Below, in pieces: positions 9,688 to 18,849 of a stretch of DNA of 41,284 nt (positions within the stretch are counted from its first letter, which is position 1; each line of letters opens with the position of its first letter). The notes below the pieces were generated by a model that saw only the letters and a program-made list of their open reading frames with translations, was not told where the DNA came from and did not search any database. This DNA is from Desulfobacterales bacterium (lineage in GTDB: Bacteria > Desulfobacterota > Desulfobacteria > Desulfobacterales > JASJAZ01): contig JASJAZ010000011.1 in NCBI GenBank assembly GCA_030066785.1, forward strand, positions 1 to 41,284. Direction: 5' to 3'. The translations under genes were made by a program, and so were the position numbers.

Positions 9688-10500
9688 ATGATCTTAGCCC
9701 GTTTTAAAGCTTTGACTGTTATGAATTGTTTAATGGCTGTCAACTTGTTGCTTTTTTTAGGGGCCTGCAAAGTTGAAAAAGAAAAAAGCCATTTTGCCAA
9801 AAAATCAACACCGGATCAGGTTTTAAAAGTTCTGAAAGAAGGCAACCAACGATTTGTCGAGGGTAAGGCCACCCATCCGCATACGGATAGTAAACGACTT
9901 ATCCAGGCCGGCAAGGAAGATCAGGGCAATCACGCCTATGCAACCGTGCTCGCCTGTTCCGATTCGCGTGTGCCGGTTGAAAGGATATTTGACGCGGGTA
10001 TTATGGACCTATTTATTGTACGCGTAGCCGGTAATGTCTGTGATGTGGATGAAATCGGCTCCATTGAGTATGGCCTGGCGCATGTCAATACACCCGTGTT
10101 AGTTGTTTTGGGCCATACCCAGTGCGGGGCGGTCACCGCTGTTACGCACGGAGTCTTGGGAAAAGGCCACGCCTTAGAACGTAACATTCCACCCTTGGTC
10201 GATAACATTGAGCCGGCGGTCAAGCGCGCCATGCAAACCTATCCGGATCAAAAAGGTGATGCCATCATTCCGATGGCCATCGAGGCTAATGTATGGCAAG
10301 CCGTGGAGGATCTCTTCATGGAGAGCCCGGCAACCCGCAACCTGGTCAAGCAGCGCCGGGTAAAGGTGGTTGGTGCGGTTTACGATGTCGGGACCGGAAA
10401 AATTAATTGGCTGCCGGAAGTAAACGTCGCGGCCATTTTGAAAACAGTGGAAAGCAATCCCCAACGGGCCAAAAATGCCATGGCGGCTAAAGCCCATTAA
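9688..10500 (+). CDS. Beta-class carbonic anhydrase with lipoprotein signal peptide
   Basis: Zn-site motifs ACSDSRVP and GHTQCGAV; N-terminal hydrophobic leader ending LFLGAC; RBS AGGAGG before ATG 9688. Confidence 0.88.
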   Translation: MILARFKALTVMNCLMAVNLLLFLGACKVEKEKSHFAKKSTPDQVLKVLKEGNQRFVEGKATHPHTDSKRLIQAGKEDQGNHAYATVLACSDSRVPVERIFDAGIMDLFIVRVAGNVCDVDEIGSIEYGLAHVNTPVLVVLGHTQCGAVTAVTHGVLGKGHALERNIPPLVDNIEPAVKRAMQTYPDQKGDAIIPMAIEANVWQAVEDLFMESPATRNLVKQRRVKVVGAVYDVGTGKINWLPEVNVAAILKTVESNPQRAKNAMAAKAH

Positions 10501-10525
10501 AAAAAGTTGTCGTGCTCAACTGCGT

Positions 10526-11593
10526 CTAAAGGGTGCGCTTGGGTCCAAGGCGCAGGTATTTTGAACGATCGGCGGATTGTATGGCAATGTTTTTAATCTC
10601 GGTGCCCTGTAGTATTTTCAGCGGCACCCGCACACCGGCAGTTCCCAGCGACCAAACTTGTCGGTAGAAATCAGCTAATCTGGTGACGGCCTGATCTTGT
10701 ACTTTTAAGATCAGGTCGCCGCCGCGAATTCCTGCTTTGAAAGCGGGCCCCCCGGGGGTCACGCGCATCACCACCACGCGGTCATGGCTTTGTTCAACAT
10801 GCATGCCCAACCATGGCTGGGGCGGTTTGGAAGAATGTCCGGTTGTGGCCAAGCTGTCTAAAATGGGCTTGAGCAGATTGACCGGTACAAACATATTGCA
10901 GGGAACCATTCCAAAATCAGGCACGCTTAGATGGTTTAAAATAGAACCCACCCCTAAGAGTCGTCCGTCACGACCGATTAAGGCCGCACCACCGTAATCA
11001 TTATACGGTGGGGCCGTATAAATGGCATTTTCCAATAGATATTCCCAGTAACCTGCAAATTCCCCCCGAAAAATGACGCGGACGCCCTGGACAGCCTCGG
11101 CGCCCCCATAGCCCACCACCAATGCCGGGTCACCCTCGATAACTTCTTTAGAATCACCCAAGTCCATTGGTGCCGCATCCAACTTGATTGTGGATCGCAC
11201 CAACCCGAATCCCGTTTCGTGATCGTAGCCGACAAAACTTGCTGCCGCGGATTTACCGCCTGGACCGGTTATTTCGATGTGTTCGGCTTCCAGGATTAGG
11301 TAGCCGATGGTCAGCACCAGGCCATCGGCACTAATAAGAATACCATTGCCTTCGCGCTCGGTACCCAGAGCCTGCGCAGTGCGGGCATCCGACGGTATTT
11401 TGGAACGAATCTTAACAACCGCCTTAAGTAGTTTCTCAGGGCTTTGTTCGGCACCAACCGGTGTAATTGCAGCTACAAATAAAACCCCGAGCAGACCTGC
11501 CAAAACAGAGCCGATTGACAGAAAGCGCAGCCTCAAGATCAATTTTGATATGGGTAACTTTTTGTTCATGGATGATAGCAACTTCATCAACAA
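10526..11593 (-). CDS. Trypsin-like/PDZ (HtrA/DegP-like) protein, probably catalytically inactive
   Basis: GNGILISADGLVLTIGYLILEAEHIEI...GYDHETGFGLVRS...YNDYGGAALIGRDGRLLGVGS plus PDZ (GLHVEQSHDRVVVMRVTPGGPAFKAGIRGGDLILKVQDQAV); canonical H, D and S positions not conserved. Confidence 0.82.
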   Translation of the reverse strand: MLMKLLSSMNKKLPISKLILRLRFLSIGSVLAGLLGVLFVAAITPVGAEQSPEKLLKAVVKIRSKIPSDARTAQALGTEREGNGILISADGLVLTIGYLILEAEHIEITGPGGKSAAASFVGYDHETGFGLVRSTIKLDAAPMDLGDSKEVIEGDPALVVGYGGAEAVQGVRVIFRGEFAGYWEYLLENAIYTAPPYNDYGGAALIGRDGRLLGVGSILNHLSVPDFGMVPCNMFVPVNLLKPILDSLATTGHSSKPPQPWLGMHVEQSHDRVVVMRVTPGGPAFKAGIRGGDLILKVQDQAVTRLADFYRQVWSLGTAGVRVPLKILQGTEIKNIAIQSADRSKYLRLGPKRTL

Positions 11594-11620
11594 TCATTAA
11601 AACTGTTAAATAGCTGATTA

Positions 11621-11950
11621 TTACTTGGCCGGTAAGGTGAGGACAAAACCTTTGGCTAGTAGCAACCAATCTTTAAGTATTGCGTCGGTTTGAAAGCCTT
11701 CCGGTGAAACCATCACCCAACCCTTCATCGGTTTGCCAGTAATGTCAAAGGGCTTGGTGAAAGGTTTGGCGAGTGCCTCATCCGCGGCAGTCGGGCCTAG
11801 CCGTAAAATCAGAAAATCCTTATGAACACCGCAAAACATATTGCCGTTTAGCAAATGGCAAACACCACCAAACATTTTTTTGGCATCGACATTGTCCCAC
11901 CTCGATACACACTGTTGGATACGTTGATCGATCTTAATATTATAGGCCAT
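11621..11950 (-). CDS. TfoX N-terminal domain family protein
   Basis: KKMFGGVCHLLNGNMFCGVHKDFLILRLGP...GWVMVSPEGF typical of TfoX_N proteins. Confidence 0.8.
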   Translation of the reverse strand: MAYNIKIDQRIQQCVSRWDNVDAKKMFGGVCHLLNGNMFCGVHKDFLILRLGPTAADEALAKPFTKPFDITGKPMKGWVMVSPEGFQTDAILKDWLLLAKGFVLTLPAK

Positions 11951-12292
11951 GATTACTTTCGCACTTCAACTTCCGATTTGAAAGTACCAGTGAATTCATC
12001 TTTCAACCTGATTACCCGTTAGCCTGTTTAACCTCGCCTTTTTTCAGGTAGTTAACAAGAAACGCTAAATAATTGCCAAGAAAACGGGCAATACGTCTGT
12101 ATGATATTATTCTGTACGGCTATGAATGCGGTGCAAGATGCGAATAGCTGAGCCGTTTTGTCGGTGTGAGCAGTAACATCAATTTGAATAGGAAACTTTT
12201 CTATCTTAAAAAATGCATATCAAATGAAAAAATACAAGCTTAAATGAGGATTTCTAAACCGGTGGTGTATTGAATTACAAAGTAATGCGGCT

Positions 12293-13201
12293 TCAGGTGG
12301 TAAATGTACGCATTAAAACCGGGAGCCTGCCAGCAGGCCGCTCATAGGTTTCATTGGGGTATCCCACGGTAATAACCACTTGGATGGTCTCGTGCGCAGG
12401 AATCTGAATGCGACCTTGGATTGAAGGCTCGGCATTCATGGCCGCTGCGGCATAACCGATAACACAGGTACCCAGCCCCATGCAGTGGGCGCCCAGAAGG
12501 ATGTTTTGAGCGGCCATCGCGGCATCTTCTTTGGGGCAAGCCGCCTCGGGTTTGGTGGCAATGACAATCACGGCGGGCGCGCCCCAGAAAAGACAATCTT
12601 TACCGCTATCGTCCCATTCCTGCAGCTTTGCTTTTACCGTCCGGTACCGGTCGCGATGGTAGTGCCGCAGTTCTTTCTTTCCCAGCATCGCCAGGAAATG
12701 TCGCAAAAAAGGATTGGCGGCTCTGCGGTTGAGTTTACGGAAAAAATCGCCAATCGTCTGTCCCAGAAAAAGTGTTGCGGCACGCGTCGGCAGCAGGGTA
12801 AACGTCCAAGCCTGACTATTGGTTCCTGAAGGCGCTGAAACCCCGATTTTAACCAAATCCTGAAGCTTTGCGATTTCAACATTGCGTTCATCATAATTTC
12901 GACAGGAACGCCGTGACCGCATCAAATTAACTAAACGACCCGTATCGCAGTCTCCTTGCGCTATCCACCGGTTGCTCGTTTCAAATGTATCAAAGGTCGT
13001 GGTGTCTGTGGAGAGACCGCCCACGGAAATGGCATCCACCGGACAAGCAGCCTGACAGTGGCCGCACAGCATCGATTCCGCCCCGGTGACCACCGCTTTG
13101 TCGGCTTGCATGCTAATGGTTTCCTTGGGACAGACGCGGACACACTCCCCGCAGCCAATGCAGCGCTCAGTGTCAATTATGGTTGCAACCGGCTGGTCCA
13201 T
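12293..13201 (-). CDS. Nitroreductase-family protein with N-terminal 2x[4Fe-4S] ferredoxin domain
   Basis: CIGCGECVRVCP and CGHCQAACPVDAI motifs followed by RRSCRNYDERNVE nitroreductase fold. Confidence 0.88.
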   Translation of the reverse strand: MDQPVATIIDTERCIGCGECVRVCPKETISMQADKAVVTGAESMLCGHCQAACPVDAISVGGLSTDTTTFDTFETSNRWIAQGDCDTGRLVNLMRSRRSCRNYDERNVEIAKLQDLVKIGVSAPSGTNSQAWTFTLLPTRAATLFLGQTIGDFFRKLNRRAANPFLRHFLAMLGKKELRHYHRDRYRTVKAKLQEWDDSGKDCLFWGAPAVIVIATKPEAACPKEDAAMAAQNILLGAHCMGLGTCVIGYAAAAMNAEPSIQGRIQIPAHETIQVVITVGYPNETYERPAGRLPVLMRTFTT

Positions 13202-13222
13202 TTTGATTAACTCAAGCGCATA

Positions 13223-13879
13223 TTAGGCAACAATCTCTTTAAAGGCATTCAAGCCGACACGATCAATCATTTTGCCCAACCGCTCGCCTTTTTTAGCATT
13301 TTCGCGATAATACTGAACCACCTTTTCCACGACATTGAGCACCTGGGGATCATCCAGCCCGTCGATTAATTCTTGCCCGATACGAGGCTTGGCACCGACG
13401 TTGCCGCCAATCGATATCATCCAACCGTCCGGCTTGCCCACCAGGCCGATATCGCGAACCGATGATTCGGCACAGTTAAGATTGCAGCCGGAAACCGCCA
13501 TTTTAAGCTTTCCGGGCAATTGCACGCCGTGATAACGCGCATCGAGCGCCATCCCAATGCCAAGGGCATCTGTTTTACCAAGTTTGCAAAATGTCGTCCC
13601 GGGGCAGGCCCGTATGCTGCGCACACACAAACCAACCGCGGCACCCGCCGACATTCCCAGATCTTGCCATACCCGATCGATATCTTTTTCTTCGATACCG
13701 ATAATCGCAATTCGTGTGGCGCCGGTAATTTTCAACGCTTTGGCATGATACTTGTCTGCGATGTCAGCCAGCTTGCGCAAAAGCTCGGGTGTTACCACCC
13801 CACAGGGGATATGGGGCGCAATGGCATACGTTTCATTATCTCTTTGTAAAATAGCTCCCTTTTCGCCCAATTTCAGCAT
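13223..13879 (-). CDS. Small (assimilatory-type) siroheme [4Fe-4S] nitrite/sulfite reductase
   Basis: RSIRACPGTTFCKLGK and KMAVSGCNLNCAESSVRDIGLVG siroheme/4Fe-4S motifs. Confidence 0.85.
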   Translation of the reverse strand: MLKLGEKGAILQRDNETYAIAPHIPCGVVTPELLRKLADIADKYHAKALKITGATRIAIIGIEEKDIDRVWQDLGMSAGAAVGLCVRSIRACPGTTFCKLGKTDALGIGMALDARYHGVQLPGKLKMAVSGCNLNCAESSVRDIGLVGKPDGWMISIGGNVGAKPRIGQELIDGLDDPQVLNVVEKVVQYYRENAKKGERLGKMIDRVGLNAFKEIVA

Positions 13880-14009
13880 GTTGATCCTCCAATTAAAAAA
13901 ATAATCGACTTTTTTTATAATTATGAAAAAATTTAAACAAATTGGTTATATAATCGAACGCTTTTTTTACTGTCAAGCAGATGATCCGGATTTTCACTAT
14001 TTACCATTG

Positions 14010-14366
14010 TTAAGTATCGGTGGGAAAACGCGTATGACCATCAGGCTGGCGATAATCTTCCCGCACGGGATAAAATACATCAATAATACGACAATCGGTT
14101 TTGGCGATGCCGGAATGATCCATATGGGGCGCAATGATCACACCTTCCCCCGGCCCTAGCAAACGGGTTTGCCCATCAACGGTCATTTCAAATTCACCCT
14201 CGATGATATTGGCGATTTGTTCATGCGGGTGCGCATGCCGGGGCACTACTGCACCTGCGGAAAGATTCCAGTAAGACACCGTCATTTTTTCAGAGTGCAA
14301 GAAACGCGCTTTCAATCCAGGTCCCAATTCCTTTATCGCAACGTTGCTAATATCAAAGAATGACAT
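14010..14366 (-). CDS. Cupin-domain protein
   Basis: GAVVPRHAHPHEQIANIIEGEFEMTVDGQTRLLGPGEGVIIAPHMDHSG. Confidence 0.85.
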   Translation of the reverse strand: MSFFDISNVAIKELGPGLKARFLHSEKMTVSYWNLSAGAVVPRHAHPHEQIANIIEGEFEMTVDGQTRLLGPGEGVIIAPHMDHSGIAKTDCRIIDVFYPVREDYRQPDGHTRFPTDT

Positions 14367-14699
14367 GGCATATTCCTTTATTCCACATGAAAATCCATCG
14401 TGCCAATTTCCAACCTGGCAAACATTAAAATCACCCCATCACATAAAATCAACCCCGAATCAATATAATATGCGCAAACGCACCGCTCTTAATATTGTAA
14501 ATACGATTGCCACTGAATAGTGAATAGGACCGACGATGCCTTGCCGACAAGCGCCGTGAATGCTATGGTATGCTCGTTTAAAGTGCCCCACAGCCAAGCT
14601 ACGTTTTTAAATCTAGTGACTATGACTGTTTGCCAGTAAAGAGAGCTAAAATTAAGGCATAACGGCCAATTAAAACGAATTAACAAGAATCGCTTATCA

Positions 14700-15026
14700 A
14701 TGAAAATTGCTTTTCACGATCGCGATCGTCGCGGAATTTTCATCCACCAGAAGCAGCTAACCGATTCTTCATTTAAACCAGGGGATCGTTTTGCTCTGAA
14801 AAAAGGCCAGTTTGACCTGTTTACCCTTACTATTATTAAAGATACTGAGGGGGATATCCTGTTTGACAAAAACGGGATTTTTATTGAACGTTCCCGACGT
14901 GTGGATATGCTGCTGGGAGGGATTTTCGATGAATACGTGGTTGAAGTCGAGCCGCACGCGCCAAATACGCTTCAATTGCGGCCGCTGGAAATCGTTGAGG
15001 AAGAACGCGCGACCGGCCAAAAATAA
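14700..15026 (+). CDS. Conserved hypothetical protein, 108 aa
   Basis: Well-formed ORF upstream of and codirectional with the acyl-CoA hydrolase operon; no recognised domain. Confidence 0.55.
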   Translation: MKIAFHDRDRRGIFIHQKQLTDSSFKPGDRFALKKGQFDLFTLTIIKDTEGDILFDKNGIFIERSRRVDMLLGGIFDEYVVEVEPHAPNTLQLRPLEIVEEERATGQK

Positions 15027-15117
15027 TGTAATGGGTCGAACACGAAAATTTTTTTTAAATCATTATTCCCCTATAAAAACGAACCTCGCTTTCCTTTCAA
15101 CAGTTTAGGAGGTGTGT

Positions 15118-16992
15118 ATGTCTAAATCACTATACTGGGCTGATAATTACATCGAAAAAAAACGCACGGTCGCAGATGCCATCAAGAACATCCGGCCTGG
15201 CCAAAGGGTTTTTGTCGGTTCCGCCTGCGGAGAGCCACAGGCCTTGGTCCACGGACTGAGTGAAGCGGCCAAAAGCTTGACCGGTCTCGAAATTGTGAGG
15301 ATGATGAGCCAGGAGACGACCTCATTAACTGCCATAGCCAATCGCACCAAAGATCTAAGCTTAAATATCCGCTCCATATATCTGGGCTCGGCCAGTACTG
15401 AGCAGATCGCCCGCAATATGCGTTTTATAACCCCGATGAACATGTCGGATGTCCCCGGCTTGTTTACAACTAAAAAACTACCGATAAACGTTGCCTTGAT
15501 TCAAACGACACCCCCCGATGACTTTGGTTGGATGAGTTTGGGTATTTCGGTAGATGTTACCATCGCCGCTGCGCTTTCCGCCGATTTTGTGATTGCCCAG
15601 GTCAATACGCGCATGCCGCGTGTATTGGGTCAAAGCTTCATTCATGTCAACGACGTGGATATCATTGTTGAACAGGAAGAAGATCTTCTCGCTATTTCCA
15701 CTGGTTCTCAATCAGATGCGGCCACACGCATCGGGCAGCACATCGCCAGATTAATTGAGGATGGTGCGACCCTGCAAATCGGTCTGGATGCCGCCTCCCA
15801 GGCGACTGTTCAGGGTTTATCTGAAAAAAATGATCTGGGGATTCATTCACAATACTTAACCGAAGATATCATGCACCTATATTCCAAAGGCATTGTCAAC
15901 AATCGCAAAAAAGGTTTTAATGAAGGCAAGATGGTGGCATCCGCCGCCATTGGAACATCCAATCTGTATGAATTCCTGCATGATAATCCGGCGGTGGAAT
16001 TTCACCCTTCCAATTACGTAAATGATCCTTTTATTATCTCAAGACATAACCGTATGGTCTCGATGAACGTGGCGCATACAATGGATATTACCGGACAGGT
16101 AGCCACCGAAGCCTCCGCCCACACGTTCTACGCCGGCGTTTCAGGAATTCCCGATTTTGTGCGCGGTGCCAGACGATCGCTGGGTGGTAAGTCAATCATT
16201 ATGCTGGTATCAACCTCCCCTGATAATAAACACAGCAATATCGTGCCTTTGCTGTCAGATAAAATCGTAACTGTACCGCGTGGTGACATCCATTATGTGG
16301 TAACCGAATTTGGTGCCGTCAACCTTTTTGGCAAGAGCCTCCAGGAAAGAGCGGTGGGCATGATCAGTATCGCCCATCCCGACTTTCGTGAGGAATTGTT
16401 CGATGCCGCTAAGAAGCTCGGCGTGATCGGTCCCGAAAGAACATTGGGTGAAGCGGTACGCGGCATCTATCCGGTTAAGCTAGAACAAACTTTTGAGATC
16501 CATGGCGAAATGATTACGATCCGGCCGGCGAAACCGGTAGATGAACGCCGTATCCAGGAACATTTTTACAGTTTAAGCAAAGAAGATATTTTTTCACGAT
16601 TTTTTCACGAAAAAACAGCCTTTGGCCGATCCGAAGTCGAAAGCAAATCTCAGACAGACTACGTCAAAGATCTGGCCTTGGTAGCCATCGTGGGTGAATT
16701 TGGTTTTAGTCGCGTCGTTGCATTAGGAGAAAGCATGCTATTGAGCCACAATAACATTGCGGAGGTCGCCTTCTCCGTGAACCGCGAATACCAAGGCAAG
16801 GGACTTGGGCGTAGGATTCTGCGCAAGCTGGCAGACTCTGCTAGAGAAAACGGTGTGGCGGGCTTGATGGCGTACACCTCACCTAACAATAGAGGCATGA
16901 TTGGTCTGTTTAAAACATTGCCATATAAAGTCAAAACATCTTTCGATGGTGAAGGCCTTGCCATGCAATGTCGTTTTGACGAATTAGCATAA
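15118..16992 (+). CDS. Acetyl-CoA hydrolase/transferase family protein fused to a C-terminal GNAT acetyltransferase domain
   Basis: CoA-transferase-type domain (GSACGEPQALV..., AFYAGVSGIPDFVRGA, VVTEFGAVNLFGKSLQERA) followed by GNAT motif AEVAFSVNREYQGKGLGRRILRKL; RBS AGGAGG. Confidence 0.9.
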   Translation: MSKSLYWADNYIEKKRTVADAIKNIRPGQRVFVGSACGEPQALVHGLSEAAKSLTGLEIVRMMSQETTSLTAIANRTKDLSLNIRSIYLGSASTEQIARNMRFITPMNMSDVPGLFTTKKLPINVALIQTTPPDDFGWMSLGISVDVTIAAALSADFVIAQVNTRMPRVLGQSFIHVNDVDIIVEQEEDLLAISTGSQSDAATRIGQHIARLIEDGATLQIGLDAASQATVQGLSEKNDLGIHSQYLTEDIMHLYSKGIVNNRKKGFNEGKMVASAAIGTSNLYEFLHDNPAVEFHPSNYVNDPFIISRHNRMVSMNVAHTMDITGQVATEASAHTFYAGVSGIPDFVRGARRSLGGKSIIMLVSTSPDNKHSNIVPLLSDKIVTVPRGDIHYVVTEFGAVNLFGKSLQERAVGMISIAHPDFREELFDAAKKLGVIGPERTLGEAVRGIYPVKLEQTFEIHGEMITIRPAKPVDERRIQEHFYSLSKEDIFSRFFHEKTAFGRSEVESKSQTDYVKDLALVAIVGEFGFSRVVALGESMLLSHNNIAEVAFSVNREYQGKGLGRRILRKLADSARENGVAGLMAYTSPNNRGMIGLFKTLPYKVKTSFDGEGLAMQCRFDELA

Positions 16993-17017
16993 TACTACAA
17001 AGAAAAGGAGAAAAGCG

Positions 17018-17692
17018 ATGCATGTTGGCCGAGTGATGCAAACAGAATTGGTAACCGTATCAGCGGATACCTCGTTGACCAATGCAAAAAAAATCATTGA
17101 AGAAAAAAAGATTGCTCATCTTCTCATTGTGGATGCGGATGAAAAACTACTGGGAATTGTTTCTGATCGCGATTTGAAACAAAGCTGGGCGTCACCTGCC
17201 ACGAGCCTAAGCGTACACGAACTCAATTATCTTCTCAATCAAATGACAGTGGGCATGATCATGATTAGTACGCCGATAACGGTAACGCCCAGCACCACCA
17301 TCGAGCGCGCGGCGCGTATTATGCAGGAAAATCGAATCAGTGCACTGCCGGTAGTAGAAAATGATCAATTGGCCGGCATCATAACAACCACCGATGTGAT
17401 GGAGGTACTGCTGCAAGCCATCGGTATCGACACTGACAGCGCACGCTTTACTGTTTTGGTAAAAGACCGCGTGGGTGTAATGGCCGAAATTTCAGAATTG
17501 CTTAAAAACGAAGGGGTCAGCATTCGCAGTCTGGTTACATGGCCCGAGCGCAAGCATCCCGGACTATATCAATTGGTGATGCGGGTGCCTGCCAAAAATG
17601 AAGACCAAGCCATTGAGGCCTTGCAAAAAGAAGGGTTTAAAGTGCTGACCGAATACGTCGATGACTTTGCTTCTTTTTTACCGGAAGATTAG
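17018..17692 (+). CDS. CBS-pair plus ACT domain protein (AcuB-like)
   Basis: Two CBS motifs (LLIVDADEKLLGIVSDRDLK; ALPVVENDQLAGIITTTDVME) and ACT segment (FTVLVKDRVGVMAEISELLKNEGVSIRSL). Confidence 0.88.
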   Translation: MHVGRVMQTELVTVSADTSLTNAKKIIEEKKIAHLLIVDADEKLLGIVSDRDLKQSWASPATSLSVHELNYLLNQMTVGMIMISTPITVTPSTTIERAARIMQENRISALPVVENDQLAGIITTTDVMEVLLQAIGIDTDSARFTVLVKDRVGVMAEISELLKNEGVSIRSLVTWPERKHPGLYQLVMRVPAKNEDQAIEALQKEGFKVLTEYVDDFASFLPED

Positions 17693-17740
17693 AAAACGTT
17701 CACCCAATGTTGATAATTGAATTTGTCTTGAGGAATCTAT

Positions 17741-18766
17741 ATGCCGTTTAAGGTTGTCAACACCATACATATTGCCGGCATCGATTTTGGAAGGAAACTG
17801 CTGGACCCGCTAGATGCCCAATTGGTAAGCGCACCGTCACGTACAGAAACCGAACTCATCAAAAACACATCCGATGCTGACGCCGTTATCTGCTCTGGAC
17901 CCGTGCAGCCCTGGACCGCCAAGGTAATTGCAGCGATGCAGCGATGCCGAATTATTGCCAGTTTGGGAGTAGGCTATGATCGCATCGAGCTTGAAACGGC
18001 CACCCGAAAGGGTATCGTCGTTACCAATGTCCCCGATTATTGTATTGACGAAGTGTCCACCCACACCATCACGCTGTTGCTTGCGCTGGGACGTAAGCTT
18101 TTCCAGGCAGACCAGGCGGTCCGGCAGCAAAATGTCAATTTCGTACCGCCCAGCCGCAGTCCGTTGGTTGAGGTCATGCAACCGGTTTTTCGTTTACAAT
18201 ATCAAACGGTTGGTATCGTGGGGTTCGGTAAAATCGGCACCGCCACAGCGGTCAAATCTAAGGCTTTGGGTATGCACGTCATGGCCTACGATCCCTATGT
18301 CTATGACGCCATCATGGAAAGCCTGGGGGTGCAGCCGGTTAACTTTAACACGCTGCTTAAGGCATCGGATTTTATCTGCGTCAATGCCGCTTTAACGGAA
18401 GAGACCCAGGGTATGTTTGGTGAGGATCAATTTAATAAGATGAAACCCTCTAGCTTTTTCATTAACACGGCCCGGGGGGAAATTCATCAGGAAGATGCTC
18501 TCATCAAAGCGCTACAAAATGGCTGGATAGCAGGCGCTGGCTTGGATGTAACCCATGAAGATCCGGTTGGGTCCACCAACCCCCTATTGACAGTCCCTAA
18601 TGTTATTTTGTCCGGCCACAGCGCTTGGTATTCAACCACAGCGGATTCAGGGCCTGGGTTTTGGCATCGTGCCATGAGCCAGGTAGTACAAGCGTTACAA
18701 GGCGCCTGGCCGGATTACGCTGTCAACACGGAAGTGCGCCCGCAGTGGCATACAAAATGGTCATAA
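17741..18766 (+). CDS. D-isomer-specific 2-hydroxyacid dehydrogenase (C-terminal-binding-protein-like)
   Basis: SLGVGYDRIELETATRKGIVVTNVPDY; GIVGFGKIGTATAVKSKALGMHVMAYDPY; INTARGEIHQEDAL. Confidence 0.88.
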   Translation: MPFKVVNTIHIAGIDFGRKLLDPLDAQLVSAPSRTETELIKNTSDADAVICSGPVQPWTAKVIAAMQRCRIIASLGVGYDRIELETATRKGIVVTNVPDYCIDEVSTHTITLLLALGRKLFQADQAVRQQNVNFVPPSRSPLVEVMQPVFRLQYQTVGIVGFGKIGTATAVKSKALGMHVMAYDPYVYDAIMESLGVQPVNFNTLLKASDFICVNAALTEETQGMFGEDQFNKMKPSSFFINTARGEIHQEDALIKALQNGWIAGAGLDVTHEDPVGSTNPLLTVPNVILSGHSAWYSTTADSGPGFWHRAMSQVVQALQGAWPDYAVNTEVRPQWHTKWS

Positions 18767-18849
18767 TACTGATTTGATTTGAATTTGCAAAAGGTTTGGC
18801 GGAGATCTCTGAAAACCCCATCGATGAGCTCAAGCACACCGCCCTGACA

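Noticed and set aside
12113-12161. Structured segment ACGGCTAT...ATAGCTGAGCCGTTTT as a possible ncRNA or terminator
   Set aside because: Pairing is interrupted and short with a large loop; no known RNA family recognised.
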